Assembly (NCBI GenBank): GCA_964358855.1
Contig: CAYHQQ010000003.1
Location: 85,511-149,510 of the forward strand
DNA: 64,000 bases
Direction of reading: 5' to 3'
DNA from: UBA2396 sp038042175
GTDB lineage: Bacteria > Planctomycetota > Phycisphaerae > Phycisphaerales > UBA1924
In this document: positions 1-8,415 of the stretch, in pieces
Layout of the letters: every line of letters starts with the position of its first letter
Numbering within the stretch: the stretch's first letter is position 1
Program-made: the position numbers and the translations under genes
Notes under the pieces: model-generated
What the model was told of the DNA's origin: nothing
The model's input: the letters and a program-made list of their open reading frames with translations, nothing else
The model's database searches: none

Positions 1-390
1 GACTTGATTGAAGATGATCGCGATCATCGCTGGACGTTGAGCCGCGTTTTGTACGCTCTTTGCCATCCTGAAACGGATCAGATTCTCTATCTCGGCAAGG
101 CGGAGTACCAGAGCGTCCGCCAGCGACTGTCCTGCCGGTCGAAGGATGGCGTATGGAACCATGTGGCGGAGCAATTCGGTGTCGAAGAACTGACCCTTCG
201 CATCGGAGAGTTCATCACTGACGCCCGTTTGACGGTGGAGCTTCTGGCTGATACCGAATCGCTCCTCATCAAACGCATTCAACCCTGCTGCAATGTGCAG
301 GCGACGCAGAGTCGCATCACTCGACCGGGACTTCGTGTGACATGCTCGGGGGACTGGCCCGAAACGCGCGTTCGTTTCGTTGACCGGTAG
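1..390 (+). CDS. GIY-YIG nuclease domain protein, 5'-truncated by the window edge
   Basis: The reading frame is open from base 1, so the gene very probably begins upstream; the TTG at 4 need not be the start. The visible 129 codons carry the hallmarks of a GIY-YIG endonuclease domain: a VLYAL strand (GIY position), about 10 residues later ILYLGKA (YIG position), VRQRL with the conserved arginine, and near the C-terminus a glutamate followed by IKRIQPCCNVQ, matching the metal-binding Glu and the late Pro/Asn. Members of this family cut DNA in repair, homing, restriction or defence. The next gene, a large SF2 helicase with a nuclease-like C-terminus, starts 60 bases downstream on the same strand, so a helicase-nuclease pair is inferred. 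Domain assignment is fairly secure; biological role is inference. Confidence 0.72.
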   Translation, partial: DLIEDDRDHRWTLSRVLYALCHPETDQILYLGKAEYQSVRQRLSCRSKDGVWNHVAEQFGVEELTLRIGEFITDARLTVELLADTESLLIKRIQPCCNVQATQSRITRPGLRVTCSGDWPETRVRFVDR

Positions 391-450
391 GTTTCGGCGC
401 ACGCTGGCCTTGAAGTTCCCCCGCCAAGTCCCTAAATAAAGTTTGATTCA

Positions 451-3400
451 ATGACCGACACGATAAAGCTCCCTCCTCTCCGACTCGACTATGCCCGTCA
501 ATTGGGGCGGGTCTCCCATTTGCTCCGGCTGCCACAGGAGCAGCTTGTCGCCGATACCACTGAAATCGCGGTATCCGCCCGCCGACGGGAGCAATTGTTG
601 GTTCTTGAGTCGGGGGAAAGGGTGGTCGTTACGGCCCGACCGTCCTGTCCGCGTCCCGAGGGCGTTGCGGGTGTCTTGCAGCAACGCGGCGAAGGTGACT
701 TGCGATGGCTCTCTCATGCGGCGATTGACGAGGCTCGGGCTCGAATAGAGAGCGGCAACCGTTCCTCTCTGCGAGACGACATCGCTCAGCGCTGGCTTTA
801 CCGCTTCGGTTACCGACATGAGTTGCTGGACACCAACGGTGCCGTCATTGAGAAGGGCCTACGGCCACCGCAGTTGGGCGCTTTGTTTGCCATCGGCGCA
901 CACTGGAGCCTGTACCACCAAGCGGCGACGATCGTCATGCCAACCGGAACCGGCAAGACCGAAACGATGCTTGCCACCATGGTGGCATTGACAAAAGGAC
1001 CAGTCTTGGTTGTCGTGCCGTCCGACGCATTGCGATCTCAGACGGCCCGAAAATTTGTTTCCTTGGGACTGCTGTACGAACTCGGACTGATTCCGGCGGA
1101 CTGCCCTCGCCCTGTTGTAGGACTTCTCACACGACGACCAAGGACCATTGACGACATCGCTTTCTTCGATGAGTGCAACGTTGTGGTTGGCACCGCCGCC
1201 GCCTTGGGACAAGGTACCGCCGTAGCACTGGGCCCTGCCATTGCCGCGAAGGTCGGGACTCTCATGGTGGACGAAGCGCACCATGTTGCCGCCCGAACCT
1301 GGTCTGACTTCAGGACACACTTTGACACTAAGCGCGTGTTGCAGTTCACGGCCACGCCGTTTCGCCGCGATGGCCGGTTGGTCGATGGCGACGTGATCTA
1401 CAGCTATCCGCTCCGACGTGCCCAGGAAGACAACTATTTCAAGCCGATTTCGTTCGAGCCCGTGTGGGAGATTGATTCGGAGCAATCAGACGCGGCAATC
1501 GCGCAGGCAGCGATCGCTAAGCTTCGGAGCGACCGAGCCGCAGGATTGAATCACCTCGTGATGGCTCGGTGCGACAACATCAGGCGAGCCGATCAAGTGC
1601 ATGCCATTTACCAGCGGCTGGCGCCGGAGTTCGCTCCGGTAAAGGTTCACTCCGAGGCTCCGAATGCGCATGACAACCTTGAACGCATGCGAAGCGGCGA
1701 GAGCCGAATTGTCGTTTGCGTGGACATGCTGGGAGAAGGCTTCGACCTGCCTCAGCTCAAGATCGCCGCCATTCACGACACGCATAAGAGCCTGGCGGTG
1801 CTGCTCCAGTTCGCCGGTCGTTTCACCCGGGTCGCGGGAACAGACATCGGCAACGCAACGGCTATCGCCAACATCGCGAACCAAGATGTGTCATCGGCTC
1901 TTGAGCGGTTGTATAGCGAGGATGCGGACTGGAACCACCTGCTAAGCGAGGCAAGTTCAGAGGCTGTGCGAGAGCACACAGAACTGATCCAGTTCCTTCG
2001 CGACTCGACACGGCTGGACGAGAATGAAGGGGATGACGCCGTCCCGATCTCGAGTTCATTGCTCCGGCCCAAGTTCAGCGTCGCTGTGTATCGCACAAGC
2101 ATCTTTCGACCCAAGCAGTTCCACGCCGCCGTTGCGGACAACCAGCAGGTGGCCGCGGCGTGGCTCAATGAGCAGTCGGGCACTCTGTACTTCGTCACAC
2201 GGTCTGAAATGCCGGTGCAGTGGTCCAAGTCCAAAGAACTTCGGGACAGACAGTGGGATTTGTTCGTGATGCACCACGATCAGGCAAAGGGCCTTCTCTA
2301 CATCCATTCCAGCGACAAGAGCTCCCTACACGAGGGGCTCGCACAGGCCGTCAGCAACCAGACTGCCACGTTGATCTTCGGCGATCACGTGTTCCGTGCG
2401 CTCGGCCATATCGCCCGACTGAAGTTCCAGAACATCGGAGTCAAGAAGCACGGGCGCCGCAATCTGCGCTACGCGATGTACACCGGAGCAGACGTGGCGG
2501 AGGCGCTGTCTGTCTCCCAGCGCGCTGGATCAACCAAGGCCAACTTGTCAGGAACCGGCTTTCGCAACGGTGAACAGGTTGATGTCGGGTGTTCGTACAA
2601 GGGCAGAGTGTGGTGCAAGGATCAAGGACAGTTGCGCGGGTTTCTGACTTGGTGCGACGAGATCGGCACGTTACTGCTCGACGCCACCATTGACACTCAG
2701 AATATTCTTCAGAACGTGCTGATTCCGAAGGAAGTCACAGAGTTGCCGAACAAGACTGTGCTCGCGTTGGAATGGCCGCACGAAATGCTCGCCCAATCTG
2801 AGGAGCGTGTCCTGGTCACGGACGGCACAAACGAGGTACCCCAGACGCTTCTTGAACTTCGGTTCGACGCGAGTGACGCGTCCCATAATCAGCTGCTGTT
2901 CACCGTGATGGGTGGAACGCTGTCGTCGTCGCAGTTCGCCCTCGTTGTCGGCGGTGATGGCGGCTACCGCGTAGAGCAGCGATCGGGTCCGTTGCTCCGC
3001 ATCAAGATTGGGCGGCTGGAGGCTGCACTCGCGGAGTACCTCTCCGACTACCCGCCTCTTCTCACGTACGTTGACATGACTGAACTGGACGGCAATCTGT
3101 TCTACGAGACAACCGATACTCGTGAATTGTCGCTTCCAGCAGATCGCTTTGAACCGTGGGATTGGAGCGGAGTGGACATCCGCAAGGAATCGTTCTGGTC
3201 GGAGGGACAAGCGCGTGCCGACTCTGTTCAGGCGAAGGCTGCGGACCACTACCGCATCGGCGGGTTTGAGATCGTGTTTGACGATGACGCAAGCGGCGAG
3301 GCGGCTGACCTCGTGTGTGTGACAGAAGAGGCCGACCGTATCAGGCTCGCGTTGGTGCACTGCAAGTTCACCACGGCAACGACTGCGGGCGAGAGGGTGA

Positions 3401-3726
3401 AGGATGTAGTGGAGGTGTGTTCCCAAGCGGTGCGGTCTGCCAAGTGGGTTGCCGACTTCAAGAAACTCTGCCGACATATCACCGACCGTGAAGCCCGACT
3501 GCGGCATGCAGACCGGCCCACGCGATTCCTGACCGGCAACGGTGCTCGGCTAAATACACTTTTGCGAGCCAGCCGGTTCAAGCCGGTACACGCGGAGATC
3601 GTGATTGTTCAGCCTGGTTTGTCACAGCAGGATTGCACCGTAGAGCAAACCGCAGTGCTTGCCGCGGCCTATAGCTACCTGCTGGAAACAGTGGCCGTTC
3701 CGCTAGACATCGTTTGCAGCAGTTAG
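451..3726 (+). CDS. Large SF2 (DEAD/DEAH) helicase with C-terminal PD-(D/E)XK-like domain
   Basis: A 1091-residue protein. SF2 helicase motifs are in order: Walker A MPTGTGKTE (about residues 163-171), motif II VDEAHH (about 272), motif III TATPFRR (about 300), motif V GEGFDLPQL (about 428) and motif VI QFAGRFTR (about 453). A long middle region of unknown fold follows. Near residues 940-975 are acidic FDDD, EAADLV and then ALVHCKF, reminiscent of a D-(x)n-(E/H)xK restriction-nuclease core. Together with the upstream GIY-YIG gene this looks like a DNA-translocating defence module, but it does not match a named system that I can recognise. ATP-dependent translocation is expected from the family; the C-terminal nuclease is inferred from motif spacing only. 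The ATG start lacks a strong Shine-Dalgarno. Confidence 0.8.
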   Translation: MTDTIKLPPLRLDYARQLGRVSHLLRLPQEQLVADTTEIAVSARRREQLLVLESGERVVVTARPSCPRPEGVAGVLQQRGEGDLRWLSHAAIDEARARIESGNRSSLRDDIAQRWLYRFGYRHELLDTNGAVIEKGLRPPQLGALFAIGAHWSLYHQAATIVMPTGTGKTETMLATMVALTKGPVLVVVPSDALRSQTARKFVSLGLLYELGLIPADCPRPVVGLLTRRPRTIDDIAFFDECNVVVGTAAALGQGTAVALGPAIAAKVGTLMVDEAHHVAARTWSDFRTHFDTKRVLQFTATPFRRDGRLVDGDVIYSYPLRRAQEDNYFKPISFEPVWEIDSEQSDAAIAQAAIAKLRSDRAAGLNHLVMARCDNIRRADQVHAIYQRLAPEFAPVKVHSEAPNAHDNLERMRSGESRIVVCVDMLGEGFDLPQLKIAAIHDTHKSLAVLLQFAGRFTRVAGTDIGNATAIANIANQDVSSALERLYSEDADWNHLLSEASSEAVREHTELIQFLRDSTRLDENEGDDAVPISSSLLRPKFSVAVYRTSIFRPKQFHAAVADNQQVAAAWLNEQSGTLYFVTRSEMPVQWSKSKELRDRQWDLFVMHHDQAKGLLYIHSSDKSSLHEGLAQAVSNQTATLIFGDHVFRALGHIARLKFQNIGVKKHGRRNLRYAMYTGADVAEALSVSQRAGSTKANLSGTGFRNGEQVDVGCSYKGRVWCKDQGQLRGFLTWCDEIGTLLLDATIDTQNILQNVLIPKEVTELPNKTVLALEWPHEMLAQSEERVLVTDGTNEVPQTLLELRFDASDASHNQLLFTVMGGTLSSSQFALVVGGDGGYRVEQRSGPLLRIKIGRLEAALAEYLSDYPPLLTYVDMTELDGNLFYETTDTRELSLPADRFEPWDWSGVDIRKESFWSEGQARADSVQAKAADHYRIGGFEIVFDDDASGEAADLVCVTEEADRIRLALVHCKFTTATTAGERVKDVVEVCSQAVRSAKWVADFKKLCRHITDREARLRHADRPTRFLTGNGARLNTLLRASRFKPVHAEIVIVQPGLSQQDCTVEQTAVLAAAYSYLLETVAVPLDIVCSS

Positions 3727-3775
3727 CCAGTCGGGTCTACTTTGTGAATGGCGGCAAGCGATAGCACTCCGGCGG

Positions 3776-4423
3776 CTACTGCGGCAGATACCGATACCGC
3801 CTCATCCACCACCGCATTCCGATTTGCGATGCCGCCAGGACGGCGACGTATCCGGCGAACGCGGCTTGCCATGCCCCGGATAATCCGAGCATCGCGACGC
3901 TGAGAAATAGACATCCGCCTTGCAGGATCGCAGACGCAGCCAGCACCGCCTCAATGGTCTCGGTGCCCGTCCGACCCCCGACGTACTTGCCACGACTTGG
4001 GTGTGAACTCTGGAAGCGGAGCAGCCGCTCGCCCGTCCGAATGCTCACGGTCTGCTCAATCTCTTCGATCCGCCGCAACGCATCCTCAAACGACCTGGCG
4101 TGATTGATCGTGGTGCGAATTACCCAAAGCAGCGTGAGCGGCAACGCGACCAAGAGGACAATCTGAACCTCTTGCGGCAAGGCGCCAATGCTGCCCAACA
4201 TCGCAGTCAATGTGCCGACGATGATCGGCACGCGCTGGTCGAGGGCGTTGAGCCGAAATAGTGCGAGCTGGTAAACCTGCCGGTACTCCTCCAGCAGGAT
4301 AACGACGCGATCGGCGGGGACTCCCCGGTATCGGTGACGAGGCGAGTGCATTCCCGACCAGTAGCACAACCGACGCTCGGTCGTAAAGCCCCGACCCCGG
4401 CACGGCGCCAGATCACTGGCCAC
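3776..4423 (-). CDS. Small multi-pass membrane protein of unknown function, coupled to HTH gene
   Basis: A 215-residue protein. After a basic, poorly structured N-terminus there are four probable transmembrane stretches: a pair around PIIVGTLTAMLGSIGAL and IVLLVALPLTLLWVI, then a charged helix (RRIEEIEQTVSIRTGERLL, likely cytosolic), then a second pair around AVLAASAILQGGCLFLSVAML and AAFAGYVAVLAASQIG. The first ATG overlaps the end of the upstream HTH gene by 11 bases, suggesting translational coupling; an internal ATG at 4351 is an alternative start. I do not recognise the family. A membrane protein with a cytosolic helical segment behind an HTH regulator in a defence-rich island could be an effector, but nothing in the sequence proves this. 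Confidence 0.6.
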   Translation of the reverse strand: MASDLAPCRGRGFTTERRLCYWSGMHSPRHRYRGVPADRVVILLEEYRQVYQLALFRLNALDQRVPIIVGTLTAMLGSIGALPQEVQIVLLVALPLTLLWVIRTTINHARSFEDALRRIEEIEQTVSIRTGERLLRFQSSHPSRGKYVGGRTGTETIEAVLAASAILQGGCLFLSVAMLGLSGAWQAAFAGYVAVLAASQIGMRWWMRRYRYLPQ

Positions 4424-4646
4424 GCCGCCGGAGCTTCGGCATCAGTTCGGCAGGTTCTACCTGGAGAGCCCGGGCGAGCTTTTCGATCGTCTCCAATGTC
4501 GCCGACCGCTTCGCCAACTCAATGAATGACACCGCCGTCCGGTGCAGATTCGCCTTGAAGCCGAGCTCCTCCTGGGACAGTCCTCTGAGGGACCGAACCT
4601 CGCGTACGCGCTCTCCGAAGTCTTTGGCAAAGTTGCTGTTGGGCAC
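4413..4646 (-). CDS. Cro/CI-type helix-turn-helix transcriptional regulator
   Basis: A 77-residue protein that is almost entirely one HTH_3 (XRE family) domain: FGERVREVRSLRGLSQEELG, then a turn and the recognition helix around HRTAVSFIE, then TLETIEKLARALQVEPAELM. This is the size and layout of restriction-modification controller (C) proteins and phage-like repressors. It is the first gene of a two-gene minus-strand operon with the membrane protein that follows (11-base overlap). A 77-base gap separates it from the divergent cupin gene at 4724, so both promoters and any operator should lie in 4647-4723. Autoregulation is an inference from family and context. Confidence 0.85.
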   Translation of the reverse strand: MPNSNFAKDFGERVREVRSLRGLSQEELGFKANLHRTAVSFIELAKRSATLETIEKLARALQVEPAELMPKLRRRGQ

Positions 4647-4723
4647 TCGACAAACGGTCGCACGCTGCGTACAAAACGTCTACAGACAAGTCGTCACACT
4701 GCCGCCCCCTCTGGAGAGAGCAA

Positions 4724-5428
4724 ATGCACCCCCGAGCGATGACGTTGGATGGAATCGAACTCGTCTTGCCGGAACAAAGCCGCTCGACCGGTGGCCAGGT
4801 CTTGAACGCGATCCTCGCAATGGCAGACCGGGCGATCGACCGGCTGCGATCCGAGTCGTCCACGCCGGTTGCGGCGGTCGGACGGTTGAGGGGCACCGGA
4901 CGCGGGGTGCATTTCCGTGACTTGATCCACGTTCTCGAATCAGAGCATCCTCTCAAGCTCGTCGCTCCATTCGAGGACAGTGAGCTTGTGGCCGGTGCCG
5001 CTTGGGATGCCTCAAATGTCCGAGGTATCACGTCGGCAGGCGCCCTTGCCAAGCTTCGATGGAATGCCGGAGCGGACGACCTGCCGATGCACGTGCATGA
5101 ACACTCCGACCGATTCATCATCGTGCATGAAGGCCGCGGGTTCTTTCACGCCAGCAATCAGACCGCCGACCAGTTCGACGGTTCGGATGTCCGCAGCATT
5201 CCCGCCCGCGAGCGTGACGTGTTCCTGTTTACCCGTGGTGTCATCCACACCTTCAGCACGCTGGACGAGCCGATGACGCTGCTCTCATGCCAGTTGCCGT
5301 ATCTCGCGTTCGATGATCCACGGCAGTACCGGCTGCCATCCTTCCGATGGATCGCCCGCGATCAGCCGGAACGCCGCACACCCACCGTTGCGTGCGATCC
5401 GGCTTGGTCCGTACTGGCCAGTCAGTGA
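4724..5428 (+). CDS. Cupin-domain protein
   Basis: A 234-residue protein. The central part shows a single double-stranded beta-helix cupin: motif 1 at MHVHEHSDRFIIVHEGRG, with the histidines expected to bind metal, and motif 2 at DVFLFTRGVIHTFS. About 80 N-terminal residues have no recognisable domain. The ATG is preceded by a GGAGAG Shine-Dalgarno. The gene is divergent from the HTH/membrane operon. Cupins may be enzymes or sugar/metal sensors and the sequence gives no substrate, so function remains open. Confidence 0.65.
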   Translation: MHPRAMTLDGIELVLPEQSRSTGGQVLNAILAMADRAIDRLRSESSTPVAAVGRLRGTGRGVHFRDLIHVLESEHPLKLVAPFEDSELVAGAAWDASNVRGITSAGALAKLRWNAGADDLPMHVHEHSDRFIIVHEGRGFFHASNQTADQFDGSDVRSIPARERDVFLFTRGVIHTFSTLDEPMTLLSCQLPYLAFDDPRQYRLPSFRWIARDQPERRTPTVACDPAWSVLASQ

Positions 5429-5489
5429 CACATGCTGCACTGCACCATGACCCTCTGGGCGCGTCCTGTAGCATGCGCTAGATTCGGGC

Positions 5490-5963
5490 ATGTTTCTCTC
5501 TTGGATGCGAAATGCACTGAATACACCCAGATCGGCTCCGCAAGACGCCGTAGCTGTCCGTACCGGCGAAGTAAAACTCGCGATCTCAGCCCCGCAAGAC
5601 GACGTGGCTGTTCACGCGCCTGAAGCGACACGCACGATCTCCGATCACTTGGCTTACTTTCCGCATCCGCAAACACGTGCCACCGTAGAGGAGTTCCGAC
5701 TCGCCTGGGAACGAGAGAATGGACCGGTCGATTTGACTCGCCGATACACAAGTCAGTTGCCGCCAGACGAGGCGGATTGGCTAATCGAGCACGATCCGAA
5801 ACGCTACTTCGATGGGCTGCCCGAATTTGTGAAGTGGTACCTCCGTGAACTATTCAAGGCGAATGCCCGGAATGGCTCGCTCGACTCGATCACCTCACCG
5901 TTGATGATTGTGTTCGTGTCGGGCGGGATGAACCCGGGCGCACTACGGAGACGCGAGCGATAG
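5490..5963 (+). CDS. Hypothetical protein with a short internal duplication
   Basis: A 157-residue reading frame. The N-terminal 50 residues contain two imperfect copies of a unit built on SAPQDAVAV and SAPQDDVAV, separated by a TGEVKLAI-type linker, which shows a small internal duplication. The rest is a soluble-looking charged region (TVEEFRLAWERENGP, then LPEFVKWYLRELFKANA). No known motif is apparent. Coding is supported by length and codon use but the start is uncertain (ATG at 5490 or 5505, no clear ribosome-binding site). It ends 29 bases before the convergent DUF932 gene. Confidence 0.45.
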   Translation: MFLSWMRNALNTPRSAPQDAVAVRTGEVKLAISAPQDDVAVHAPEATRTISDHLAYFPHPQTRATVEEFRLAWERENGPVDLTRRYTSQLPPDEADWLIEHDPKRYFDGLPEFVKWYLRELFKANARNGSLDSITSPLMIVFVSGGMNPGALRRRER

Positions 5964-5992
5964 GTCGGCACCTCTGTCCAGCGACGGAGCGA

Positions 5993-6994
5993 TCATCGTG
6001 TGAGTGCCAGCTCCATCGCCTTCGCCTTGGCAATCGCCGCGTCGCCCCACCAGTTGCCCTGGAGCCGTTGATCGCGTCGGACCGGCTCATTCGCCGCCCG
6101 TACCGGCCTTTGATGATCGAACCATTCCGTGACGGCGTTGAGGGCAGTCCAGGCGGTTGCCGACGCTCCAATCCGCTCGCGGTCCCGGTCAAAGTTCATC
6201 GCCCACATCGACAGACGTTCTTTCGCCTGCTTGGCTTGACGCTGTTCGTGGGCCGTTGTCGGATGCAGCGGGATCGGCTCCAGCGTTGCGGCATATACCT
6301 CCACCCAGTAGCGCTGCAAATCCTCCCGGCTCATTTCCTTTCCGTTGAGCGAAAGCGACTGTTTCTCAAACTCCGAGCGTGCCGCTTCAAACAATCCAAG
6401 AGCGCGTCGAGCGTCTTCAAGCTTGTCCGCGATTTGCCCTTCGTGGCGAAATCGCACCGTCATGCTCGACCGCTCTCCCTCCTTCAACGAGGCGTGCAGC
6501 GTGTTGCGGCAAACCACGCGAATTGTGGTCGGCTGACACACCACTGACATTGTGCCGTCGTGTCCGTTGGCGACGAGCAAGTACGGCTTGACCTCATCCC
6601 GCTCGCCGAGCCAGAGCGATTCGCCCCGAGCCAGGAACCAGACTCGCTTGCCGCCACGGATTGAACCGGCGGACTCAATCTTCACCGCGCCCGTCTCGCT
6701 CAGCGCATTCACGAAATCCGCTAACTCGCCATTTTGCACGGGCTGATAGCCAACACCGACAACGCCCAACGGATCGAGATTGTCGCTTCGCACATTGAGG
6801 ACGTGGCTCGACACGTCGCGTGGCCCATCGGGACCCTTGGCCTGAATCGGCCACTGTTCAACCCGCCATCCGAGGCCCGCCAGCAGCAGGGCTTCTTCCG
6901 GCGTAGGCGCTTCCTCGACAACGATGCCGAGTCCGTGCCAAGCGGGCTTTTGAGTCAGGACCAACTGGTCCGTCTTGGTGATGTCATGGGACAT
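5993..6994 (-). CDS. DUF932 (phage/plasmid-like) protein
   Basis: 333 residues with the start placed at the ATG ending at 6994, which has a GAGAGGAGAG ribosome-binding site; an in-frame ATG 33 bases upstream is less well placed. The N-terminus (QKPAWHGLGIVVEEAPTPEE) and the middle (GVVGVGYQPVQNGELADFVN; PYLLVANGHDGTMSV; RVVCRNTLHASL) match the DUF932 family found on plasmids, phages and integrative elements. Molecular function is unknown. It is the last gene of the minus-strand mobilisation block, 98 bases after the membrane-protein gene, supporting the view that this stretch is a conjugative or mobilisable element. Confidence 0.85.
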   Translation of the reverse strand: MSHDITKTDQLVLTQKPAWHGLGIVVEEAPTPEEALLLAGLGWRVEQWPIQAKGPDGPRDVSSHVLNVRSDNLDPLGVVGVGYQPVQNGELADFVNALSETGAVKIESAGSIRGGKRVWFLARGESLWLGERDEVKPYLLVANGHDGTMSVVCQPTTIRVVCRNTLHASLKEGERSSMTVRFRHEGQIADKLEDARRALGLFEAARSEFEKQSLSLNGKEMSREDLQRYWVEVYAATLEPIPLHPTTAHEQRQAKQAKERLSMWAMNFDRDRERIGASATAWTALNAVTEWFDHQRPVRAANEPVRRDQRLQGNWWGDAAIAKAKAMELALTR

Positions 6995-7092
6995 GAATGC
7001 TCTCCTCTCGCTATGTGACGGCACCATTGCCGCCGCGAGACAAAGAGCAAATCGCCGCCTTCAAGTCGCCCCCACGCTGCCGCCTTGGCACC

Positions 7093-8397
7093 CTAGTTGA
7101 ATGGACCCGCGTGCGAGGATGCACCCGGATCTACCTCGCCGCCAGACACGCCGTCAGCCGACTGCCCGCTCGGCTTGGGCTCGATGGTGCGGACGCCGCG
7201 GCTTCCCGAACGCGCATTCGCGGGTAGAGGCTGGTCAACGCCGTCCGCCGTCAGTCCGCTATCTGATTTCGCACCGACGGACACTTTGGGTTCGACGGTG
7301 TGGTTGTCCGCACTCGGCTGCGGCGATTGCGCCGCTGGCGACACGGGCGTTCGCTCGACCGCATCGGGCAGAGTCACCAGCGCCCTCGCCAAACCGGGAA
7401 CGGTAAACCCTCTACGCTCGACCGATCGCAATCTATGCGGGTTTGACAACGCACTCGCAAACTCCTGCTCAAGTCGTGCATCGAACAGGTCGTATACGGC
7501 CTCCACAACGATCGCTTTCTGAATGCGAGCCTTCAGGATGATCGCTACAGCTGCAAACATCCAATAGACAGCAAGGACAGGGCTAAGGGGCATGAGCGCT
7601 GCGGCAACACAACCGACTACAAAGATCGGGTGAATAATGGTCGCCGCGACCCACATGACAGGTCCGGTTGGCACTTCTCCGCTCTTCCACTCTCTGCCGA
7701 ACTGTCGGAGCAGACTCTTGGAATAGCCCAGAATGTCGAGCGCAAATGCCGTAAACGTCTGTGTCTGCAGAATCTCGACCCGGTCTGGCCAGCTACGGTT
7801 TTCAGATTCGTCAATGCGCGATGAACCGGTCGCTAGCGGGACGAGTGAGCGAGCCCCGCCGGTGATCACCTCGGGCTCACCACCGGGATATATCAAGTAC
7901 GCTGGCACGCCATAGCTGAAGCTGTGAACCTGCTTATCCGTCTGAAACCGCCACCAGTTGGCCAAGCGATGCCGATACCACGCCAGCAGAACTAACACGA
8001 GAAAAGCCGCTCGGAAGCTTCCTTGGTAAATGAGATCGGCGCTCATCGACTTATCCGATTCCACTGACGAAGGCCGAGAATTTGCGCGACGCGCGGGGGT
8101 AGGCGTTGGTGTCGCCCCTTGAGCAGCGGCCGCGTTGGCGGCCACTTCGGCACGAGTGATCGCGGGCGCCACAAAGTAGAACAAGCCAACCATGACGAGA
8201 AGCGAGCAGAGTAGTGGCAGAATGCCGATGTATCGCCTTCCCATGCGCCGATTCAGGATCATTTCAACCGGCAGTGCAACGATCCAGCAGAGAAAGAACA
8301 AGAGGTTGCTGACGAATCGAAACGTGGTCCATACGCTCGCACCGAACTTGGTGCCGTTGATGAACTGTTGAAGAAGTTGTTTGAATGTCTCCTGCAT
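7093..8397 (-). CDS. Membrane protein of the mobilisation module, unknown function
   Basis: A 434-residue protein. Transmembrane segments are visible near residues 25-45 (FVSNLLFFLCWIVALPVEMI), 58-78 (GILPLLCSLLVMVGLFYFV), about 130-145 (AAFLVLVLLAW) and two further ones near residues 245-285. Between them is a periplasmic or cytosolic Ala/Thr/Pro-rich linker, and the C-terminal 100 residues are low-complexity and polar. It starts 18 bases after the coupling-protein stop, with an AAAGGGA ribosome-binding site, so the two are co-transcribed. A membrane partner for a VirD4-like coupling protein is a sensible guess from context only. Confidence 0.6.
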   Translation of the reverse strand: MQETFKQLLQQFINGTKFGASVWTTFRFVSNLLFFLCWIVALPVEMILNRRMGRRYIGILPLLCSLLVMVGLFYFVAPAITRAEVAANAAAAQGATPTPTPARRANSRPSSVESDKSMSADLIYQGSFRAAFLVLVLLAWYRHRLANWWRFQTDKQVHSFSYGVPAYLIYPGGEPEVITGGARSLVPLATGSSRIDESENRSWPDRVEILQTQTFTAFALDILGYSKSLLRQFGREWKSGEVPTGPVMWVAATIIHPIFVVGCVAAALMPLSPVLAVYWMFAAVAIILKARIQKAIVVEAVYDLFDARLEQEFASALSNPHRLRSVERRGFTVPGLARALVTLPDAVERTPVSPAAQSPQPSADNHTVEPKVSVGAKSDSGLTADGVDQPLPANARSGSRGVRTIEPKPSGQSADGVSGGEVDPGASSHAGPFN

Positions 8398-8415
8398 CAG
8401 AATCCCTTTCTCGAA

